From NCBI GenBank assembly GCA_905221605.1, contig CAJNDS010002224.1:880023-944022 (forward strand): a stretch of DNA of 64,000 nucleotides, read 5' to 3'. Shown here piece after piece: positions 58,772 to 64,000 of the stretch. Made by a program: the position numbers and the translations under genes. The number at the start of each line of letters is the position of its first letter. The stretch's first letter is position 1. The notes beneath the pieces were generated by a model. That model was not told where the DNA came from. It made no database searches and saw nothing but the letters and a program-made list of their open reading frames with translations. The DNA is from Symbiodinium natans. Taxonomy: Eukaryota; Sar; Dinophyceae; Suessiales; Symbiodiniaceae.

Positions 58772-58815
58772 TAGGGTGAAGACGCTCTCATTGCCCTTGG
58801 CATTCAGGTAAACCG
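58772..58815 (-). CDS. exon, upstream partner of 58589-58714
   Basis: Reads VYLNAKGNESVF; continues as KLMLDSV in the other copy. Confidence 0.55.
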
Positions 58816-59149
58816 GTTTACGGGGGTTATACTTTTAGGGTTCAGGGTTTATGGCGTTTATAGGTTTAGGATGATTAGGGTTTGGGGTTCATAGGGTTTA
58901 GGGTTTATAGTGCTTAGAGGTTAATGGGTTTGTAGGGTTTTAAGGGTTTGGGTTCAGGGCTTAAGAGGTAGCGGGCTTCAGGTTGCTGGAAACCCTAAAT
59001 CCAAAACCCGCTATGTGTGAGGCTTATAGCGCTGAAGTCGTTCGGGTCCAGGGAAAGCCTAAGCCCTGGACCCTTAACTCCTGAACCCGAAGCGTTTGGG
59101 GGGGGGGGGGGGGTCTCAGGGTTTTTGGGCTTGGAGATAGGGTTTTAGG

Positions 59150-59275
59150 GTTTAGGGTTTAGGGTTTTTTAGGGTTTAGGGTTTAGGGTTTAGGGTTGAG
59201 GGTTTAGGGTTTAGGGTTTAGGGTTTAGGGTTTAGGGTTTAGGGTTTAGGGTTTAGGGTTTAGGGTTTAGGCTTT
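59150..59275 (+). repeat. telomeric array TTTAGGG
   Basis: About 17 units, on the donor side of the exon at 59291-59351; the CCCTAAA array at 59387-59495 lies on the other side. This polarity is opposite to most neighbours. Confidence 0.95.
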
Positions 59276-59290
59276 AGGAGTCCCCTAAAC

Positions 59291-59351
59291 CCACATGGCA
59301 GACGAGGCGCTTGTTCTTCTCAGAGGCTTTCGTGTTGTTCAGGCGGAGGAC
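59291..59351 (-). CDS. exon, unknown product
   Basis: Acceptor CCAATCCGCAG then VLRLNNTKASEKNKRLVCHV; donor GTGG|GTTTAG is telomere-like. Confidence 0.7.
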
Positions 59352-59889
59352 CTGCGGATTGGCTCAGGAGGCTGTGGGTTGAGCCTAAACCCTAAACCCT
59401 AAACCCTAAACCCTAAACCCTAAACCCTAAACCCTAAACCCTAAACCCTAAACCCTAAACCCTAAACCCTAAACCCTAAACCCTAAACCCTAAACCGGTG
59501 CAGGGCTCAGGGTTTCGGGTTTAGGGTTTGTTTAGGGTTTCAAGCCCTGAGGGTTTTTAGGGTTCAGGGTTTAGGGTTTAGGGTTTTAGGGTTTAGGGTT
59601 TAGGGTTTAGGGTTCAGAGTTTAGGGCCCCAAGATTTCCTGACTGCGTCTGGCATTCAAGAGCAAGCCTAACTACTCGCGGGAAAGGATGCCCGGTTAGT
59701 GTTGGGGGTTGTAGGGTGATTAGGGTTTAGGGTTTAGGGTGTAGGGTTTAGGGTATAGTGTTCAGGTTTTCGGGTTAAGGGTTAGGGCTTGGGGGGTAGT
59801 GTTGGGACTGTCAGGGCTGAGGGGGTAGTGTTGGGACCGTCAGTCACGGCCCAAGCCCCCTCCTGGACCCTAAGCGCTAAACCCTAAAC

Positions 59890-59945
59890 CTTTGCTCAGA
59901 CATAGTACCCCAAAAGAAAACACGCTGAGCGCGTAATCCCTTTGC
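59890..59945 (-). CDS. exon, unknown product
   Basis: Acceptor GGTTATCTAG then KGLRAQRVFFWGTMSEQR; donor AAAG|GTTTAG. Confidence 0.55.
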
Positions 59946-60193
59946 CTAGATAACCCCGAACCCTGCCCTGAGCCCTGAACCCTGAACCCTGAACCCTAAA
60001 CCCTAAACCCTGAATCCTAAACCCTAAACCCTAAACCCTAAACCCTAAACCCTAAACCCTAAACCCTGAGCTGCTCAAGAGGGCTGGCAGAGCCCCTGAA
60101 CTCTCAACCCTGCCCGATGCTGCATCTAGCCTATCATAAACCCTATAAACCCTATAAACCCTACAAACCCTACAAACCCTACAAACCCTAAAC

Positions 60194-60253
60194 CAAACGC
60201 CCGAAGATCGAGGAAAGCCACACATCCGAACAACTTGCTGGCTTTGGCCAGGT
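60194..60253 (-). CDS. exon, unknown product
   Basis: Acceptor GTAGTCTCAG, immediately after a family E element, then LAKASKLFGCVAFLDLRAF; donor TTTG|GTTTAG is telomere-like. Confidence 0.65.
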
Positions 60254-60261
60254 CTGAGACT

Positions 60262-60352
60262 ACCATTTGCTTAAGAACCTCCTCTTTCTTCCTATAGGCG
60301 CAATATAGGGATTTCTATGTTATGGTTGTTGGGTGGTTCTATTAAGCAAATA
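60262..60352. mobile_element. family E element
   Basis: TTTGCTTAAGAACCTCC ... GGTTCTATTAAGCAAATAG inverted ends, 91 bp. It lies right at the acceptor of the exon 60194-60253. Confidence 0.75.
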
Positions 60353-60428
60353 GGGTAAACCCTCAACCCCAAACTCCCTAAACCCTCAACCCCTACAACC
60401 CCCCCAAGCCCCTTCCGAAGCCCCTCAC

Positions 60429-60525
60429 TGTCTGGGAAGCGTGCGCTCATTCGGCTGTTGTTTCTGCTGCCATTTCTGGGGCTGTCCCCGGTACTTCTGC
60501 GCGGCCGCCGCGGGGTCCTGCGCTT
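60429..60525 (-). CDS. exon, Gln/Lys-rich, both splice sites clear
   Basis: Acceptor ACACCCTTAG, donor GACA|GTGAGG; reads QDPAAAAQKYRGQPQKWQQK then QQPNERTLPRQ. Confidence 0.7.
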
Positions 60526-60728
60526 CTAAGGGTGTGGGGTTTAGGGCTTTCCGTCTATATGAACCCGAAATCCTAATCCCTAAACCCTCAACTGCAACCT
60601 TTTGGGGCTTTGGGGGTGTAAGGCTTGGGAGTAGGGTTTAGGATTTAGGGTTTAGGGATAAAGCTTAGCAGGTAGGGGTCAGGGGCCAGAATTCTGGCCC
60701 TAAGCATCAAGCACGAAAGCCTAAACAC

Positions 60729-60771
60729 ACATAAGCTTCGACAATAATTCGCTGCCGTCGCCATCCCCAGC
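60729..60771 (-). CDS. micro-exon, unknown product
   Basis: Acceptor CCCATGTCCAG then AGDGDGSELLSKLM; donor GTGTTT. Follows a family K element. Confidence 0.6.
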
Positions 60772-60779
60772 CTGGACAT

Positions 60780-60885
60780 GGGCATTTCCCAAAATAGGGA
60801 TCCCCCGCATACATCAAGAACTACACTTGTATCCTTGTCCTGAGTATAGGAACTCCCCAAAAAGGGGATCCCTAAACCCCAACCC
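60780..60885. mobile_element. family K element filling an intron
   Basis: TTTCCCAAAATAGGGATCCC and CCCCAAAAAGGGGATCCC ends. It spans the gap between exons 60729-60771 and 60896-60960, so it is a candidate introner. Confidence 0.65.
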
Positions 60886-60895
60886 CTATTCTCAC

Positions 60896-60960
60896 AAGTC
60901 CCCATTCAATCGGGGCAAGGCGCGGGCGCCCGAACCAGCGCCGAGGGAAGCAAAAGCAGT
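60896..60960 (-). CDS. exon, unknown product, both splice sites clear
   Basis: Acceptor GGACTCTCAG, donor ACTT|GTGAGA; reads CFCFPRRWFGRPRLAPIEWG then L. Confidence 0.65.
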
Positions 60961-61265
60961 CTGAGAGTCCCATGGCGCAAATCGCTGGGAAGAGTTTCGG
61001 TTGCAAAGATCTTAATTGCTTAGTAGAACTCAGACCGGGTACCTTGGGTCAGCTGTACGACTTGGGCTTATAGAGTCGAGTCAGACGGGCATAGTCTTGG
61101 TAAACCTTTTTGGCTTGTGTAGTTGGTGAGCCTGCGGCTCCCACCAGCCTGTGCGTAGGGTTGGAGCTACGGAGAAATGCTTCAGCTAGACGTTAGGGCT
61201 TAGGGTTCATTGTTTTCGGACCCGGGGGGGGGGGGGAATTGGGCTAGGGGCGTCTCACTTGCTAC

Positions 61266-61342
61266 CTCATTTATCTGAGGTAAATGGCGTTCTTGAGTGT
61301 CCCTAGGGGTCAAGTGGCCTACCAGATTGTACGCGTCGTGCC
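61266..61342 (-). CDS. exon, unknown product, both splice sites clear
   Basis: Acceptor AGGTGTGTAG, donor GAG|GTAGCA; reads HDAYNLVGHLTPRDTQERHL then PQINE. Confidence 0.7.
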
Positions 61343-61655
61343 CTACACACCTGTGGAGCCGTCGATTGCGGCATGCATGCACTGTAAGCCCCACACCGAA
61401 ACCTAGCACTTAAACCCTAATGCTAAAGCATGGCCCGAAAGCCTCAGAGAACAAAAAAACAGAGCCCCAGGAAGGAATATAGGGGTGTCCACCGTAACCC
61501 AAAAAAGGTTTTGGCTTTCGCGCTTAGCGTCTGATTTGAGCCGTACTAGATACCGGACACCAAAAAAAGGGACCCTCATTTAGAGAACTACCCATGTGCT
61601 GAAAGATATGGGGTTTAAGGCATATACTGTCATCTGACGCGGCCCTTTTTTCTAC

Positions 61656-61709
61656 CATCGCCGGTTGCCGCTGGGTGGCGCAGGCTTCGGCCCAGGTACG
61701 GCCGCATTC
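61656..61709 (-). CDS. exon, unknown product, 18 codons
   Basis: Acceptor GGAATCTCAG, donor ATG|GTAGAA; reads ECGRTWAEACATQRQPAM in phase 0. Confidence 0.65.
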
Positions 61710-61811
61710 CTGAGATTCCAGTGGCTTCAATGGAAAGGGCTTGGGGTCTAGTTAGGGTTTGCGAGCTTCCCAAAACCCTGCAGCCTAAGCCATAAAGGGT
61801 CTTAAGTTCTA

Positions 61812-61854
61812 GTTCCTACACACGACTTCTCGGTCGCTATTTTGCAGCCTTGAA
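61812..61854 (-). CDS. possible micro-exon, unknown product
   Basis: Acceptor GTCTTCAAG then LQNSDREVVC, donor GT|GTGTAGG. Rightmost exon seen. Confidence 0.4.
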
Positions 61855-62029
61855 GACTTGCAGACCCTGAACCCGAAAACCTGGAGCCCATAGCCCCCTA
61901 AACCTAAACCCTAAACCCTAAACCCTAAGCCCTAAGCCCTCAACCCTAAACCCTAAATCCTAAACCCTAAACCCGAATCCTATCAACCATATGCGGACGC
62001 AGGCCCTAGAAGGTTTTGGTCTGGACTGC

Positions 62030-62690
62030 CTCAGGAAAACAGTCTTGTTACAAGGGGAAAGTTGGTTTTTCTATGAAAACCATCTTTTACGAGGCAAAAC
62101 CAAAAAAAACATCTTTTTTAGAGAATGGGGATGGGATTTTGAAGAAGATGTTTTTTTTGGTTTTGCCTCGTAAAAGATGGTTTTCCACAGAAAAACCAAC
62201 TTTTCCCACGTAAAAAGATGGTTCTGGTCTGGTCTGCCTCAGGAAAACCATCTTTTTACGCGGGAAAAGTTGGTTTTTGGCTCCAAAACCATCATTTTTA
62301 CGAGGTCAAAGTTGGTTTTTGTAGCCAAAACCATCTTTTTACGAGGGTTAAGATGGTTTTCCTATGAAGAACAATCTTTTTTCGAGGTAAACCAAAAAAA
62401 CAATCTTTTTCAAAATCCCCCCCCATTCTCTAAAAAAGATTGTTTTTTTGGAAGTTGGTTTTGCCTCGTGAAAGATGGTTTTGCATAGGAAAACCAACTT
62501 TTCCCTCGTAAACAGATGGTTTAAGGAAAACCATCTTTTTGCGAGGGAAAAGTTGGTTTTCCTATGCAAAACCATCTTTTTACGAGGCAAAAACAAAAAA
62601 ACATCTTTTTCAACATCCCCTCCCCATTCTCTAAAAAAGGTTGCTTTTTTGTTTTTTTGGTTTTGCCTCGTACCTCTCTCGGGCCAGAAC
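62030..62690. repeat. cluster of long nested palindromes
   Basis: Arms built from AAGTTGGTTTT, AAAACCATCTTTTTACGAGG and their complements alternate. One palindrome (about 62055-62205) has ~60-bp arms around GAGAATGGGGATGGGATTTTG; further palindromes are centred near 62425, 62520 and 62620. Frames on both strands encode the same KTNF/KTIF/REKLVF words because the sequence is self-complementary, so they are not genes. Confidence 0.9.
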
Positions 62691-62799
62691 CGTTCAGCTC
62701 TACATGTAGCTGTCCAATGGACGGTTTTGGTTCGAAGCAGGACGTGTCAGCATGCTTGGAGGCTCGTTGGTTTTGGTCAGTCTTATATTAATCTCAGCA

Positions 62800-63900
62800 A
62801 TAGCATTCCTATTCCTATTAATGTAAAAGGGTTCCTACTATCTTTGTAGGACTTCTTTTCATTTAACTATACTCATATGAACTTTCAGAGGTTTCTTTAA
62901 AGGATTCCTAATACTTTTCAATAGGGTTCTTATGCATTTCAGCAAGGTTCTTAATGTTAAAGTGGTTCTTTTAGTTCCATTAGGGTTCCTCGGAAATCAA
63001 ATTATTTTTCTAAGATTCATATTGGTGCCTATTCATTTTAGTGCGTCTCCAAGTAATTTTAATGGTAGTCTTAGAAATTTGAATACCATTCCTAAGAAAT
63101 TTTGAAAGGAACCACATTGAATTTTGTAGGATTCCTATTGGTTCCTATTAATTTTAGTAGGATTCCTCTTCATTGTAAAAGGATTCCTATCAATGCGAAA
63201 TAGGGTTCTTATGAATTTTACTGGGGTTCCTAATAAATTCCGATTAACGTCAAAGGGTTCCTAACCATCTTAATAGGACTCCTCTACCATTTCATAATAT
63301 TCTTATGAATCTTCATATTCATTCTTATAGGATTCCTATTGGTTCCTATTAACTTTAGTTCATTTTCAAAGGATTCCTATTAATTTGCAATAGGGTTCTT
63401 ATGATTTTAGTTGTGTTGCTTCTAAATTCCTATTGATGGTAGGACCCTCTTCATTTAACAGATTCCTCTTGATTTGCAAAAGGGTTCTTATGAATTTTAG
63501 TGGGGTTCCTCATAAATTGGATGGGATTCTAATTCATCATGACAAGATTAAGAGAAATATTAATAGGATTCCTATTTAGATTTAATGGAAGTCCCACATT
63601 CCCGTGAATTCAAAAAGGGTCCCTTTTTATTTTCACAGGCTCCCTACTATTCTTCATGGGGGCCCGTCTATTTTTCTACATTTTAATAGCATTCCCATGA
63701 CGTTTGATATAGCGTTCCTCTGACTCAAATACGATTCCAAGTCATTATCTAATAATTCAATAAGATTCCTATTAACAATAAGAGTCTTACTAATTTTAAT
63801 AGGGTTCGTACTAATTTTCATAGGGTTTTCGTTCAATTAATAGGGTTTTATTAAATTCATACCTATGACTAAGTATGGATTTCTTACTCCGACACGGCCT
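62800..63900. repeat. AT-rich degenerate satellite
   Basis: About 35 loose copies of a 25-32 bp motif (AGGATTCCTATTAATTTTA / AGGGTTCTTATGAATTTTA). AT-rich, unlike the rest of the window, and without telomeric repeat. No supported gene; the minus 60-aa frame 63654-63836 is a chance frame. Confidence 0.85.
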
Positions 63901-64000
63901 CACGGTAGTTCAGGGGGCGGGGGGGGGGGGGGGTTGTGAGCATATATATATATATATAATTTTCCATTTATTTATATTTCTTATTACTTTTTTATTTACA
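63900..64000. other. G-tract and AT microsatellite at window end
   Basis: A 16-G tract (63917-63933), then (TA)n at 63943-63958 and T-rich sequence. Nothing else seen. Confidence 0.7.

Noticed and set aside
62016-62849. Several frames with KTNF/REKLVF words on both strands
   Set aside because: A consequence of the palindromes; both strands encode the same words.
1-64000. True chromosome telomere
   Set aside because: Arrays change orientation repeatedly and are separated by exons and unique DNA, so this is interstitial.
1-64000. Dinoflagellate spliced-leader or snRNA genes
   Set aside because: I looked for the GTAGCCATTTTGGCTCAAG leader on both strands and saw none; this was by eye only.

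Overview
This window reads as eukaryotic nuclear DNA, most likely from a dinoflagellate (Symbiodiniaceae or a relative). That is an inference from four things. (1) The plant/alveolate telomere heptamer TTTAGGG/CCCTAAA recurs in both orientations across almost the whole 62 kb, as pure arrays and decayed derivatives. (2) Short GC-rich coding islands (30-250 bp) show multi-exon structure, and introns whose ends can be fixed by reading frame use GT-AG, GC-AG and GA-AG pairs with a G after the acceptor, as reported for dinoflagellates. (3) Many short inverted-repeat elements behave like introner elements. (4) Nearly every well-supported exon is on the minus strand, as in unidirectional dinoflagellate gene arrays. 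No complete intronless gene is present, and most long open frames are low-complexity repeat or antisense shadows.

Layout, read 5'->3' on the minus strand (high to low coordinates): 62.8-64 kb is an AT-rich degenerate satellite. 62.0-62.7 kb is a cluster of long nested palindromes. 59.3-61.7 kb holds short exons with good splice sites. 48.8-56.3 kb encodes the kinase domain of a 6-phosphofructo-2-kinase (6PF2K/PFKFB family) in at least eight tiny exons, in the correct order for Walker A, FNxGxxRR, DATNTT, FLESIC and the DF-x-YE-x-YEPL segment. Exons continue to about 34 kb; a few weakly resemble the bisphosphatase half. 46.97-48.54 kb is a 391-bp tandem array bracketed by two copies of one hairpin. 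31.0-33.0 kb is a higher-order satellite (A-B4-A-B4-A). 3-30 kb holds further minus-strand exons, including ankyrin-type repeats at 9.3 and 10.8 kb and others of unknown product. 0-3 kb is mostly decayed telomeric repeat plus small elements.

The most interesting result is a class of short introns made of telomeric repeat. At 34274-34395, 34890-35017 and 35714-35800, a (TTTAGGG)n array, in one case with half of a small inverted-repeat element, interrupts an exon and is flanked by a 17-30 bp direct duplication. The duplication contains AG followed by GA, GC or GT, so splicing at identical offsets in the two copies removes the array plus exactly one duplicate and restores the frame. At least one non-telomeric element (family F, 44973-45098) is likewise a complete GC-AG intron. 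Several longer introns of the kinase gene start with TTTAGGG arrays and end with CCCTAAA arrays on the sense strand, so the pre-mRNA could fold into a panhandle that brings the splice sites together.

Limits: exon boundaries were read by eye. GC-rich islands often have open frames on both strands, so several strand calls are uncertain, and no similarity search or transcript evidence was available.
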